From a virus, in the IMG/VR virus record IMGVR_UViG_3300035665_000002, positions 1 to 64,000 of that record: DNA of 64,000 bases. One strand, written 5' to 3'. The position numbers were made by a program, and so were the translations under genes. Of the stretch, positions 36,147 to 45,108 are shown one piece after another; within the stretch, counting starts at the first letter, position 1; every line of letters starts with the position of its first letter. The notes under the pieces are model-generated. The model was given only the letters and a program-made list of their open reading frames with translations, ran no database searches and was not told the DNA's origin.

Positions 36147-36200
36147 GTATCAATCATTTTTATAAATTTGGATGTCAATTATATAGTAATTTGTATATTA
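36083..36200 (+). repeat. Relic of module upstream region, without the gene
   Basis: In order it has GGTGTCTATTTTTT, TATCAATCATTTTTATAAA, then TGTCAATTATATAGTAATTTG, as in the inverted left-edge copy. After about 36200 the match stops and no module coding sequence follows. Confidence 0.75.
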
Positions 36201-36584
36201 TTAATATAACTACGGTATTTTTAAGTATATTTTAAAAAAGCATTGATTTTCAATTGACATTCAATTGACACCCATTTTTGTGACCTTTAACATATCTTAA
36301 AATTACCGATAATTTGCTTTATGATAAATAATTTGACTGAGTCATTGACATCCGTGTGTGTCAATGGGGTGTCAATGGTCGATGATTTTTGTCGGCGTAG
36401 ATTCGTTTTGTCGGTGTTTTTGATTAAATAATTTGCTTCAGAAAGTGATATATTTCTATGAAAGCCTTATTATAGTATTTTTAAATATAATTTTTAATTA
36501 TTAAATATGACATGGTTCAAAGAGTTGGTATTTTACGTTATGGACATCAGATTTAAACAGTTGCATATAAAATTTACATAAAAT

Positions 36585-36857
36585 ATGTCTAAGAGTAAAA
36601 TGTTTTCTTTCCAGAATCTATCAGGAAAGAAGCCCGCTGACCAACAATCTGAGAGGACTATGGTCGTTGGCGATCAGTGTCCGTATTGTGGGGACATTCG
36701 ACAGAGTACTGATCCATCCTGCAGATACTGTGTAAAACCGACGCCTCCTCCTCCGCCTGTCAAACCAAGAACACACGTCTCGGACAGAACACCGTCACGT
36801 GATCCCCTTTATGTCGATGACGCGACGTACTGGTGGGATGTTTTGATGAGAAAATGA
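36585..36857 (+). CDS. Small zinc-ribbon-like protein, 90 aa
   Basis: It has one CxxC...CxxC unit (QCPYCGD...SCRYCVK, about residues 32-49) that probably binds one zinc ion, then a Pro run (PTPPPPPVKPRT) and a short acidic-aromatic tail. The upstream sequence has ATAAAATATG. Its codon use is like its neighbours and it ends cleanly before a hairpin shared with the convergent ankyrin gene, which supports it being real. Function unknown. Confidence 0.65.
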   Translation: MSKSKMFSFQNLSGKKPADQQSERTMVVGDQCPYCGDIRQSTDPSCRYCVKPTPPPPPVKPRTHVSDRTPSRDPLYVDDATYWWDVLMRK

Positions 36858-36884
36858 ACCGCTTGTGCGTCTCATACTGGTCGT

Positions 36885-36899
36885 TTTATTTTTAATAAA
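36885..36899. terminator. Shared 3' hairpin between convergent genes
   Basis: Perfect 6-bp stem (TTTATT) with a TTT loop, between the stops at 36857 and 36906. Confidence 0.6.
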
Positions 36900-36905
36900 T
36901 GCACT

Positions 36906-38435
36906 CTATATCATTTTTTTTGACGACTTACTTTCTAAAACTAACTTATTATCCCGTAACACAGAAACAGCATATCGATGACACTCTATATTTTGGGATC
37001 TCCGAGCAGTCTCGATTACCGTTTTCCACGACCTCAAATCTGCTTGCCTATGTGGTTCTGTTACATATTCGTATATATAGCGCAAACATTCAGTCTTATT
37101 TCTACTAGCCGCAGCTCTAGCTACATCAGCCCAATATTTATACCATTTATAACCAGGACACGTCAGTAGTTTTAAACAGTCTATATGGCCATTTCTTGCA
37201 CACATCTCTATCGCACTCTTTCTAATAGGCGCGCCGACATCAATAAGAAACTTAAATATATCCACCTTGCCCTTTACCGCGGCTGCGGTAAATACTGATA
37301 AATTATCGTTCTGAATTCTATAACCATGTTCATATAAAACACTAAGGCATCGAGCATCGTCGCTATATGCAGCGTGGCGAAATATACTAGGCGGGAACTT
37401 GTAATCTTGCTCGACCAAATAACACAATATGTCAGCGTGACCATACTCTGCAGCCCAATAGCCGACTTCTTTGCAATCTTTGTAAGTGTCATACGGAAGA
37501 CATCTTAAATATCTGAGACCTCCGTAGCATACGATAGATTCTAATGCGTCATCGTCACGATAACATCCGTTATCGACCGCATGTTTGAACATATCAAATC
37601 TGTCGAATTTCGCTGTCTGTTCTAGAACTCCTGGTGTCATAGGAATGCCATGGGACATCATCAATTTCATACATTCCAATGACGTAGCAACCGACAACAC
37701 TTCAGTGTCAATTCTGTCTTCTTCGTCCAATGCCTCTAAAAGGAACGCGACGATGTCTAAATGATCATACGCAGCTGCCTCTGCAAGTACCTCCATAAGA
37801 TCATATATATAGTCGTCATCGTTAAAATATTTGATTATATTTAAATGGCCATGTTTTGCTGCAATTAAACATATCGTATTCGGGTTGTAATCATGGGGTC
37901 TAAGCTCTAGAACACATTCAAGATGCCCATGTTCGACGGCTACTGAGCACGTATACTTGTCACGAGGATGACCGAGTTTTAATAGCCGTTTGATGCACTC
38001 GATATGACCCCTTTCAGCGCCCATCTTTAAATTTCTACACGCTGTTTTTTCATATCCGTTTTCGTCCACTTCAACGTGACCGTCAGTCAAACCCATACAT
38101 GACGTGTCCCATATGAAATTTTTAACCGTGGCGTCGAGTTTCCCGAAAAATGACATGCCAAATCCAGCTCCCGAATATATTTCCCTGGTGAATTTTTTAC
38201 AGATCGCCTCCAGTTGATCGAACTGAAACCAATTCAAAGTATTTAATATCACGGGATCTCTAATTATACTTCGTATGTCATTATTGTTTATAATGGCACA
38301 CAAAGTATCCTCTGGTATACGTTTGACTAAATCTGCTATAGCGTCGCGTGTGTATAGTTTTTGTTCTTCTTCAGAATCGATAGTATCCATATGGGATCTA
38401 TAGAGCCCACTATAGGTTAGTATTTTCTCTACCAT
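36906..38435 (-). CDS. Ankyrin-repeat protein, 509 aa
   Basis: Start at 38435 from AGTATAAAATG. From about residue 130 there are many degenerate ankyrin-like units (GAERGHIECIKRLLKLGHPRD, EHGHLECVLEL, KHGHLNIIKYFN, EYGHADILCYLVEQ, RNGHIDCLKLLTCPG). They are older and more diverged than the near-identical units at 5681-6619 and lack the shared N-terminal module. The first 120 residues are helical and could hold an F-box-like or other adaptor domain (for example VKRIPEDTLCAIINNNDI), but this is not clear. It probably binds host proteins. Confidence 0.85.
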   Translation of the reverse strand: MVEKILTYSGLYRSHMDTIDSEEEQKLYTRDAIADLVKRIPEDTLCAIINNNDIRSIIRDPVILNTLNWFQFDQLEAICKKFTREIYSGAGFGMSFFGKLDATVKNFIWDTSCMGLTDGHVEVDENGYEKTACRNLKMGAERGHIECIKRLLKLGHPRDKYTCSVAVEHGHLECVLELRPHDYNPNTICLIAAKHGHLNIIKYFNDDDYIYDLMEVLAEAAAYDHLDIVAFLLEALDEEDRIDTEVLSVATSLECMKLMMSHGIPMTPGVLEQTAKFDRFDMFKHAVDNGCYRDDDALESIVCYGGLRYLRCLPYDTYKDCKEVGYWAAEYGHADILCYLVEQDYKFPPSIFRHAAYSDDARCLSVLYEHGYRIQNDNLSVFTAAAVKGKVDIFKFLIDVGAPIRKSAIEMCARNGHIDCLKLLTCPGYKWYKYWADVARAAASRNKTECLRYIYEYVTEPHRQADLRSWKTVIETARRSQNIECHRYAVSVLRDNKLVLESKSSKKMI

Positions 38436-38480
38436 TTTATACTGCTAGAGTTTTTGGATGTTTTTGTATTCGATGCCGAG

Positions 38481-38497
38481 GTATATTCTAAATATAC
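38481..38497. other. Orphan hairpin between divergent genes
   Basis: Perfect 7-bp stem (GTATATT) with a CTA loop, of the same kind as the 3' hairpins, but between two start codons (38435 and 38578), where no annotated gene ends. Confidence 0.5.
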
Positions 38498-38577
38498 ATA
38501 CATATTAGTAGTATAATTACACATTTTGTGATTTATTAACAGGAATTTATTGCGTGGGATTGTTAAATTTAATAAAA

Positions 38578-39804
38578 ATGGAGATCGTTAGATTACCATC
38601 AAGACATATACACAATCAACAGATCGGCAAAGTGAAGATGACATGTGAAAGTAAATGCTCCAAGAGGGTAAACCACCCGTACGGCGATGAGGTGCGCGTC
38701 TTTATTATAAGGATTAACAAATGGCCGGATGACGCTACAGAGACATCTGGTAGGGACTATGATTATGGCAGAGACACCATTTGTCCATTTCTAGAACAAA
38801 CTGTTCCGCCGGGTACATTTAAGAATGCTGATCGCATAATAGGTACCCCGTGCTACGAAGATTATCGTGACCGTGGTGTCATCTGGTACTTTAATGGAAA
38901 GTTTCTCTGCCAAGAGTGTTATGAAGCATGTCCCATTCCTGACGCAAATCACCATGCTAAACTTTCAGATTGCATTAGTGATTACAATATTACCGTTAAC
39001 GTCTCGTGGACGTTTGAGGAGCGTTTGAAGGCAAAGAGAAATAGACTGTATATGGCTGCCGACATGAGGATTAGAGATAGGCTGTGCGATTTTTTCAAAA
39101 AACGTCCTTCTGTTATAAAGGTGAACTATAACGAACCTGATCCAAATCTGTCGGACGGAACAACGTTTTCAGACTATGTTGGGTCTCGAGAGTTTGAGGT
39201 ATTGAGTACCGTAGTTACTACATCGACAGAAATTAACGAATCCATAGACGCACTTATCGCACATCTTTGGAACGATAAAAGAGGTTTTTGCGAGGTAGAC
39301 AACAAGGCTGTTGCTGCTCTTAACAATCTTCCTGTAACGTACATTCGCTTTTGTGAGCCGACACAAAATCCCTCTTGGGACCAGCAACGTTCAGGCGGCT
39401 TCAATAAATACGTCGCTCTTGGTCTGCGTGAAGAGTTGATTGGCCCGTATGATTCATCTGTCGGTGGATTTAAAGTTACGCCTCCAAAGCTCGAAGATTT
39501 CGATAAGGTGTTTTTGCCTCTCAAGTGGGCGGCCGATGCTCTGGATTGGTGGTGCGTGACATTGCCATGTTATGAGGGTCCCGTTCAATTTCTGGTCCGA
39601 ACGTGCAACCCATCATTACCAAAACACATTGCAGATAAACGTCGATTGTTTTATGATATCGATGATGCTATAGAACATATCGAAGCGGTCACAGACTGCG
39701 AAGAATTTGCTGAGGAAATGTACGGTTCTGACAGCTTCCATGACATCACCGGGATCATCAAGGGTGAGTTCTATTTTGCGGTTCCGAAATTCACTTGGAA
39801 GTAA
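38578..39804 (+). CDS. Unknown protein, 408 aa
   Basis: I do not recognise this protein. Start at 38578 from TTAATAAAAATG; an in-frame ATG eight codons upstream lacks the motif. The first half has scattered cysteines (CESKCSKRV, CPFLEQ, GTPCYED, FLCQECYEACP) that may form one or two zinc sites. The second half is acidic. Codons end in C or G more than in many neighbours. A hairpin follows the stop. Confidence 0.75.
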   Translation: MEIVRLPSRHIHNQQIGKVKMTCESKCSKRVNHPYGDEVRVFIIRINKWPDDATETSGRDYDYGRDTICPFLEQTVPPGTFKNADRIIGTPCYEDYRDRGVIWYFNGKFLCQECYEACPIPDANHHAKLSDCISDYNITVNVSWTFEERLKAKRNRLYMAADMRIRDRLCDFFKKRPSVIKVNYNEPDPNLSDGTTFSDYVGSREFEVLSTVVTTSTEINESIDALIAHLWNDKRGFCEVDNKAVAALNNLPVTYIRFCEPTQNPSWDQQRSGGFNKYVALGLREELIGPYDSSVGGFKVTPPKLEDFDKVFLPLKWAADALDWWCVTLPCYEGPVQFLVRTCNPSLPKHIADKRRLFYDIDDAIEHIEAVTDCEEFAEEMYGSDSFHDITGIIKGEFYFAVPKFTWK

Positions 39805-39817
39805 TTCATATTTGTGT

Positions 39818-39832
39818 AAAATCATTGATTTT
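39818..39832. terminator. 3' hairpin of gene 38578-39804
   Basis: Perfect 6-bp stem (AAAATC) with an ATT loop, 13 nt beyond the stop. The same 15-base hairpin sequence recurs at 58258-58272. Confidence 0.65.
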
Positions 39833-39867
39833 TAACTCGGAATATTCGATTAAATAATTTTCTCCAC

Positions 39868-39881
39868 TATTTTAGAAAATA
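39868..39881. terminator. 3' hairpin of gene 39917-40273
   Basis: Perfect 6-bp stem (TATTTT) with an AG loop, 35 nt beyond the stop of the minus-strand gene. Confidence 0.45.
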
Positions 39882-39916
39882 TATAATAAGGCTCTTCCAA
39901 AGAAATAAGGATATGT

Positions 39917-40273
39917 CTACTTTAATGAAGATGTAAAATATAACACTCTCATACCAGGTTTAGAGTTTTTCACATACCATGCTTCGACGTCAGAATTCCA
40001 TCCAATGTTCCAAGATAAACCGGTATTTGCTATAACATAAACATCGCCTGTAGTAATAACTCTACAGTCTATGATTTTTTTGTCTAATCCAACGATTTTA
40101 ACACAGTCACCAAGCTTTACATCGTCGGGTTTAACGTTGCGAAACTCACGTCTGAGATATATTTCGTCTGGATATGTATATGTGGGATCGTCGCGTGTTC
40201 TTTTTAAAAAAGCGCTAGTTTCCGTATAGTGATGTTCGTGAAGAGAGTCAATATACTTCAAATACGCTTCCAT
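39917..40273 (-). CDS. Unknown small protein, 118 aa
   Basis: I do not recognise this protein. The C-terminal 70 residues are beta-rich (LGDCVKIVGLDKKIIDCRV, then ITTGDVYVIANTG) and could be a small barrel such as an SH3- or KOW-like fold. Its ATG at 40273 lies 1 bp from the stop of the upstream helicase gene. The TAA stop of the helicase is itself part of the AATAAAATG start motif, so the promoter of this gene lies within the end of the helicase gene. Confidence 0.7.
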   Translation of the reverse strand: MEAYLKYIDSLHEHHYTETSAFLKRTRDDPTYTYPDEIYLRREFRNVKPDDVKLGDCVKIVGLDKKIIDCRVITTGDVYVIANTGLSWNIGWNSDVEAWYVKNSKPGMRVLYFTSSLK

Positions 40274-40274
40274 T

Positions 40275-43200
40275 TTATTTCACGATAGTTAAATTTACAG
40301 TCCAATATACCTGAAATTTGTCTGACAAAATTTTATAGGCCCAGCGTGCATATACTTCAGAATCTCCAGAAATATTATTCGTCACCGATGTTCCCGAGAC
40401 GCTGAAAAGTGGACGTTTTTCTAAGCCATTTACGAATGCTATAGGAAACAAAATAGACCTGAAAACCTTGCGTTCATCAAAGAGTATAGACTTCTCTTTA
40501 AAATACGGATAAGATTCCTTGATGCCAATCTCAGGATCATAATTTAAAAGACTGTTCGTTCCGATTTTGATGTAGGGGGTAAATCTAGATTTATTTGCAT
40601 TTCCCGTACCTACGCCTTTATTCATAGTAGCAATATCCTTTGGATCATACATAAATCTTGGGAGTTTTCCCTGCTCAACCTTATTAAAAACGAATGTATT
40701 TGCGGGCGTAATAATTCCATATTCAGTAAGGTTCTCAAGGTTACTGACGAAGTGATGCAAAGTAAATTTATCCATCCACGTACGGTGATCTTTATTGGGG
40801 ACATTCCAGACACCGTGCATATTTATGGTCTTTAAGACTCCATCGACGATACCATAGCCTTTTGTATCTATTCCTTCCCAGTGAATTAAACGCCCATGCT
40901 GACTCAGTTCCACCATAGATTTTGGCAAATTTGTACCGAACACTAAATATGTCGGCGCGGACGGATCGGCGATACCTATGACGATTTTCTTAGAGCCATC
41001 GATAACACGTATCTGAAACGCGCTAAATACCCAGAAACGTGCATACATAGCTAAAAGTACTGCTTGTCCCGAACTTACAACCTTACTTGGATCGAGCGTC
41101 CAAGCCCGCCTAAAGAAATCAACAACCCCGCGTTCCAAGATGTGTTTAGCTATATTGCTCAAGGCATTGTCGATGATCTCCGACAACGTTACTAAAGTCT
41201 CTTCGTCAGTGATGTGATAAAATTTGTTGATGTCTATCTTTTCGTCTGAAATTACACCAATTCTGTTCATAACAGAACGCTGACCAGGACACAAACCTAG
41301 ACCCATTGAACAGCGTCCCCATGCATACATAGGACATCCGTCTAAAGGACCTTCGACTTCGCCGCCTTTTGGCATGACAAATGCTCGTGTTCCGAAATAC
41401 CTCTTTATTGAGATCGGAACAATATCAGAGGCTATTTTAGCTATTGGCCATGGAATTGTAGATGGAAACTTTTTGTATGCAGAAAATCCGTTATCCATGT
41501 CGCTGAAAAAATAATGCGTAAAATAGTTTGATCTGTCACTGTCGCCAGTTTTCGCGATATTATCGATAGAGTTTTCGACGAGTTTCTCGAAAACAGGTCT
41601 AATTTCATCGCCCTTTAAACCGCGAATATATAGCATGTGTGTATCAATGGAAGATTTTGGTGAAAGTGTTCCTGTGGCTGGGTTTAACTCTACTGTTCGA
41701 GTATGGACGATGGCATCAAAAATTAGTGGCGAAATAGAATCATCCTTGATATATTGTGCATTGACTGACATAAATTCCTCATGATGCCTAGAACGTGGGT
41801 CAAAATAGGGTTCAAATAGATCAAAAGAATTCATACGCAGACGCCTGGCATCTGCCTGTTGTTGTCCAGAAAGTGTCCAACCTATTACACTACCACCCCT
41901 AAAGACTCCAGGAAACGAAACACCGTCTCTTACGGCTCTTGTGTATATAATCGTACGAACGAGTGTACCGCGTACATTATTCGGATCGAAAAGATCTTTG
42001 CGCATTAGGGCAGTTATACTTTCGTCTCCACTCAGTAACAGTACAACGGGCTTATTTGGATCTTTATCGGTCGCTTTCCATTCGTCCCACCCAGAGGCGA
42101 CAAGAACGTCTCTGAATATTCGTGCTCCGTTTTCAACGATGTCATCAAAATACCACGCAGAGACGCCCCAATGCTTCTTTTCCAGAGCGGTTTTTTCTAC
42201 GCGTAACCAGTATGCAAATAATGCTGAATATCGGTCCAGTTCGGCAATCTTCGTGACGTCAAAAGACGAAGAACATACAGAAATTTCACGTGATTTTCTG
42301 AAGAAATTTGTACCTGTAAAATTTACATCATATTCACTCTCCTGGACGTCACCCATGGGTAATAATTTACGCACAAGCACCTGTTCATCTTGAGAGTCTT
42401 CTGCCTCAATACCAGTTTTAATTAGCAACGATGATTTCAACGCAACATCTTTACCGATAAATGTTGGCTTGGACTTGATTTCTGCAGCTTTGTAGAATAT
42501 CGGAACAAATTTGACAATAGCATTCGCATATTGTATATCGATATCAACATTCTCTGTAGCTAGTTCTTCTGGAATATCTGATGTTACTTTTGGCGTATAA
42601 ACATAGTCACTTGTAGCTTGCAGTGAAGCTTCGTAAAAATCTGGGGCAGATGGAACACACGACGATAACTGTGATTGTGTCAAAAGAACATGTGCAGCAT
42701 ACCGAATTTCATGTGAACTGTGCATCATAGGAGTAGCTGTCATCGCGAGAATTAAATTATCAGGAAGTATATTTCGCAGTACTATAAGTGTTTCGAAAAT
42801 CGATCGAGAGTCGGCACTTGGACGTTTTAAATACGAGTAAACGCTGTGAAATTCGTCTATAACAATCGTACTGTTTCGTAGCGCATCGGCGAGATCATCT
42901 GGCGAGTACTTTCCGTAAGTGGTGTTGAACGTTACGTATGTAAAAAATCTGTAGAATTTTAGCGCTTCTGTCTTTGTTATACCATACTGTTCCAGGTGAC
43001 TCTGAATGTCGTCTTTTACAAAGCCAAAGATCGATTCTTTTGTAATAACTATGACAGTCTGTAACGGTCCACAAGTATTGCGTTTACTCTCGACGGACAG
43101 GATCATGGATAGTGTTTTTCCTAGACCTGGTTCGTGTATAAATAAAGCTGCCTTTGCAAGTGCCGTACCGCGCCTAGCACGTTCTTGATGCGGATACAAA

Positions 43201-43319
43201 GATGAATCGATATTTCCCAGGTTTACGATCTCCGGTCGCGCCCCCAATTCCGATGGTGTCGGACATGTCAAAATTGGCACTAAATTGTATATACTATGTT
43301 TTTGTTTTGTTTGGGCCAT
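40275..43319 (-). CDS. SF2 helicase of poxvirus D6/D11 type
   Basis: 1014 aa, start at 43319 from CTTATAAAAATG. The N-terminal half carries the ATPase core: HEPGLGKT (motif I, about residue 60), VIDEFHSV (DEFH box, about 153) and AMTATPMMHS (motif III). Asfarvirus and poxvirus relatives are the early transcription factor small subunit and NPH-I, which act with viral RNA polymerase in promoter opening and termination; ASFV D1133L has similar size. I cannot say from sequence alone whether it is closer to D6 or D11. An early-transcription role fits with RNA polymerase subunit 2 in the same region. Confidence 0.88.
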   Translation of the reverse strand: MAQTKQKHSIYNLVPILTCPTPSELGARPEIVNLGNIDSSLYPHQERARRGTALAKAALFIHEPGLGKTLSMILSVESKRNTCGPLQTVIVITKESIFGFVKDDIQSHLEQYGITKTEALKFYRFFTYVTFNTTYGKYSPDDLADALRNSTIVIDEFHSVYSYLKRPSADSRSIFETLIVLRNILPDNLILAMTATPMMHSSHEIRYAAHVLLTQSQLSSCVPSAPDFYEASLQATSDYVYTPKVTSDIPEELATENVDIDIQYANAIVKFVPIFYKAAEIKSKPTFIGKDVALKSSLLIKTGIEAEDSQDEQVLVRKLLPMGDVQESEYDVNFTGTNFFRKSREISVCSSSFDVTKIAELDRYSALFAYWLRVEKTALEKKHWGVSAWYFDDIVENGARIFRDVLVASGWDEWKATDKDPNKPVVLLLSGDESITALMRKDLFDPNNVRGTLVRTIIYTRAVRDGVSFPGVFRGGSVIGWTLSGQQQADARRLRMNSFDLFEPYFDPRSRHHEEFMSVNAQYIKDDSISPLIFDAIVHTRTVELNPATGTLSPKSSIDTHMLYIRGLKGDEIRPVFEKLVENSIDNIAKTGDSDRSNYFTHYFFSDMDNGFSAYKKFPSTIPWPIAKIASDIVPISIKRYFGTRAFVMPKGGEVEGPLDGCPMYAWGRCSMGLGLCPGQRSVMNRIGVISDEKIDINKFYHITDEETLVTLSEIIDNALSNIAKHILERGVVDFFRRAWTLDPSKVVSSGQAVLLAMYARFWVFSAFQIRVIDGSKKIVIGIADPSAPTYLVFGTNLPKSMVELSQHGRLIHWEGIDTKGYGIVDGVLKTINMHGVWNVPNKDHRTWMDKFTLHHFVSNLENLTEYGIITPANTFVFNKVEQGKLPRFMYDPKDIATMNKGVGTGNANKSRFTPYIKIGTNSLLNYDPEIGIKESYPYFKEKSILFDERKVFRSILFPIAFVNGLEKRPLFSVSGTSVTNNISGDSEVYARWAYKILSDKFQVYWTVNLTIVK

Positions 43320-43338
43320 TTTTATAAGTTTATAAAAG
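43320..43338. promoter_or_regulatory. 19-bp symmetric divergent promoter
   Basis: The 19 bp between divergent start codons are an inverted repeat: TTTTATA, AGTT, TATAAAA. Each half supplies the TATA block of one gene. Confidence 0.65.
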
Positions 43339-43848
43339 ATGATGCAAATTTTTACGCATGTTGATATCATTGATCTTAAGCAAAAACTTAAGAAATCAAC
43401 GGAAAAAACGCTCGATATCAATGATGTCAACCTCTCATATCACATTCTTGAAGCTTTTGGAACTACTGAAAAATACGACGAAACTGCCAACAAAAACGAT
43501 CAACGGGCATATGCACTATTGGCCGTATTACGCGCCGAACGCAGATATCGTTTGCTTAAAACGAAAGATGTCAATAAAGTCTTTCATGAGATGATTTCTG
43601 ACGCAAAGGCATTCATCAAAAATCTAAGTACAGATTCCTGCGTCGAGATCATAAAACGATCAGATCATATTTACAATTCATGTAAGCTTGATGAATACTT
43701 TCTTGAATACAAAGATTTATCAAAGGAAGATCTTGCTGCAAAATTGGATCCAGTACTGTCTGCTTACACTATTTTGGTTTCTGTATCAAAGATAGATAAA
43801 ATACCGAAGATTTTGTTTGATATCTATCAACATTATAGTGAACTATGA
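43339..43848 (+). CDS. Unknown helical protein, 169 aa
   Basis: I do not recognise this protein. It starts with two Met codons (43339 or 43342). It is Lys- and Leu-rich and probably all-helical (IDLKQKLKKSTEKTLDI, YALLAVLRAERRYRLL, EDLAAKLDPVLSAYTIL). It shares a symmetric promoter with the D6/D11-like helicase and overlaps the end of the primase gene tail-to-tail by 6 bp. Confidence 0.75.
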   Translation: MMQIFTHVDIIDLKQKLKKSTEKTLDINDVNLSYHILEAFGTTEKYDETANKNDQRAYALLAVLRAERRYRLLKTKDVNKVFHEMISDAKAFIKNLSTDSCVEIIKRSDHIYNSCKLDEYFLEYKDLSKEDLAAKLDPVLSAYTILVSVSKIDKIPKILFDIYQHYSEL

Positions 43849-45069
43849 TTCTATCTGTAGTTTAGTTTTGGTGGAAATTTCCCAGGGACATGTGATGTCA
43901 TAATCGTCATCGCTAGAGATACGGAATTTGTGACGATTTTGCAGTATGTTTATTTCTTCTGGTATGAAATCAGGAATTAGCCTCAGAGACGTTCTTTTGA
44001 CCTCTTCGCGTGCTGGTGGTAAATGTTGCGGCACATCTACGACTTTTGTGGGTATTTCTTTCTTGCATGCAATGTCGGTGTACAAATACACCGGATATTT
44101 TTTGGGCGTCGTAAAAGCGTTTCTATAGCAATTAAAATAGTAGACGCCGTTTTTTATTGAAATATATGCATTATCACCACGTTCTTCGATAGATCCGTGT
44201 GTGCGTTTGCACTGTATACAATAACTCTCTCCCATACGTCTACGAAGCCCAATGATATGAATGCCCCTTTCGTATACAGAACGTGTATCTTGATCGTAAC
44301 ACGAAGCACCAGTTTGTCGATCGAGTTCGATCATCGCATTTTGAATACTGGGTGCGACAACGTCGGTAAATGTTGGTACCTGTGGATCATCTACAAAAGC
44401 ATCGTAAACTTTCGGGTTAGAAGCATCATATACGTGGATCGTCGATGCATACGTAGGTTCGTTCTTTGGCCACGGTCCACTGTGTATAATTTTAAATCTG
44501 TCGGTACCGCACTTCCTAGAACCGAGTAATCTCAGTCCCTGGTGAGGCTTGTAAAGTGTGTCGATAGCATTTGCAAGCCATGGTTCACAGCGATCTTTGA
44601 CGTACATCGCCAGACTTTTTACTTTAGTGTTATATTTGAAACATAATGTCGGGAAAACTATGTGTAATGAAACTTTAGTCTCATAGTCCGAAGAAGACGC
44701 CACGAGCGCTGAATGTGGATTCATATTATTGTTATCGAGCCACGTTTTTACGCCAGCTTTTATCTGTTCGATGGCGATATTTTCTAGATCTCTCGGAGAT
44801 CGATTGCCCCAGTTTTTAGATGCCAAATCGATGTCAAAATACAGACGCTGTACTGGACAAAAATTATCACAGGGCATTCGTGTTACTTCGTGAAATGCCT
44901 CCTTTTCATTTGAATTTACAATAGCTTCGGCCACCGCAGATATGTCTGAATATACCCGATAATGAGACCATTTTCTATCACCGACACCGAGCGTTTCTAC
45001 ACGTACTATAACATTGGAATAATCACGAACATCCATAAGCGCTTCATTCAGTGTTTTGTGGTGTTGCAT
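43843..45069 (-). CDS. PrimPol-like archaeo-eukaryotic primase
   Basis: 408 aa, start at 45069 from AATAAAAATG; a longer frame 10 codons upstream lacks the motif. The AEP core motifs are intact: LYFDIDLAS (motif I, about residues 73-81), KVSLHIVFP with the conserved His (about 131) and GLRLLGSRKCG (about 180). A C-terminal zinc-binding segment with the C-C-H-C order of PrimPol/UL52 proteins follows (CIQCKRTH, then FNCYR, about 283-320). It should make primers, or DNA in damage tolerance. It is separate from the D5-type helicase at 59458, whose own N-terminal primase region appears inactive, so the two may work together. Confidence 0.82.
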   Translation of the reverse strand: MQHHKTLNEALMDVRDYSNVIVRVETLGVGDRKWSHYRVYSDISAVAEAIVNSNEKEAFHEVTRMPCDNFCPVQRLYFDIDLASKNWGNRSPRDLENIAIEQIKAGVKTWLDNNNMNPHSALVASSSDYETKVSLHIVFPTLCFKYNTKVKSLAMYVKDRCEPWLANAIDTLYKPHQGLRLLGSRKCGTDRFKIIHSGPWPKNEPTYASTIHVYDASNPKVYDAFVDDPQVPTFTDVVAPSIQNAMIELDRQTGASCYDQDTRSVYERGIHIIGLRRRMGESYCIQCKRTHGSIEERGDNAYISIKNGVYYFNCYRNAFTTPKKYPVYLYTDIACKKEIPTKVVDVPQHLPPAREEVKRTSLRLIPDFIPEEINILQNRHKFRISSDDDYDITCPWEISTKTKLQIES

Positions 45070-45108
45070 TTTTATTTTGTGATTAAAAAAATACCTCAAA
45101 AAGTACGT

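Larger units (their letters stand above)
35967..36584. other. 618-bp gene-free region with repeats and relic promoter
   Basis: No credible ORF. It contains three G-run repeats (36083-36146), a block matching the upstream region of the N-terminal module (to about 36200), and a cluster of TGTCAAT or ATTGACA words in both orientations at about 36174, 36251, 36262, 36333, 36359 and 36370. It is the largest non-coding stretch here and could be a regulatory, recombination or origin-like site. Confidence 0.6.

Noticed and set aside
36160-36400. Bacterial -35 promoter boxes (TTGACA)
   Set aside because: The genome is of a eukaryotic virus type with its own promoter motif, and no matching -10 spacing was seen; the words are reported only as a motif cluster.
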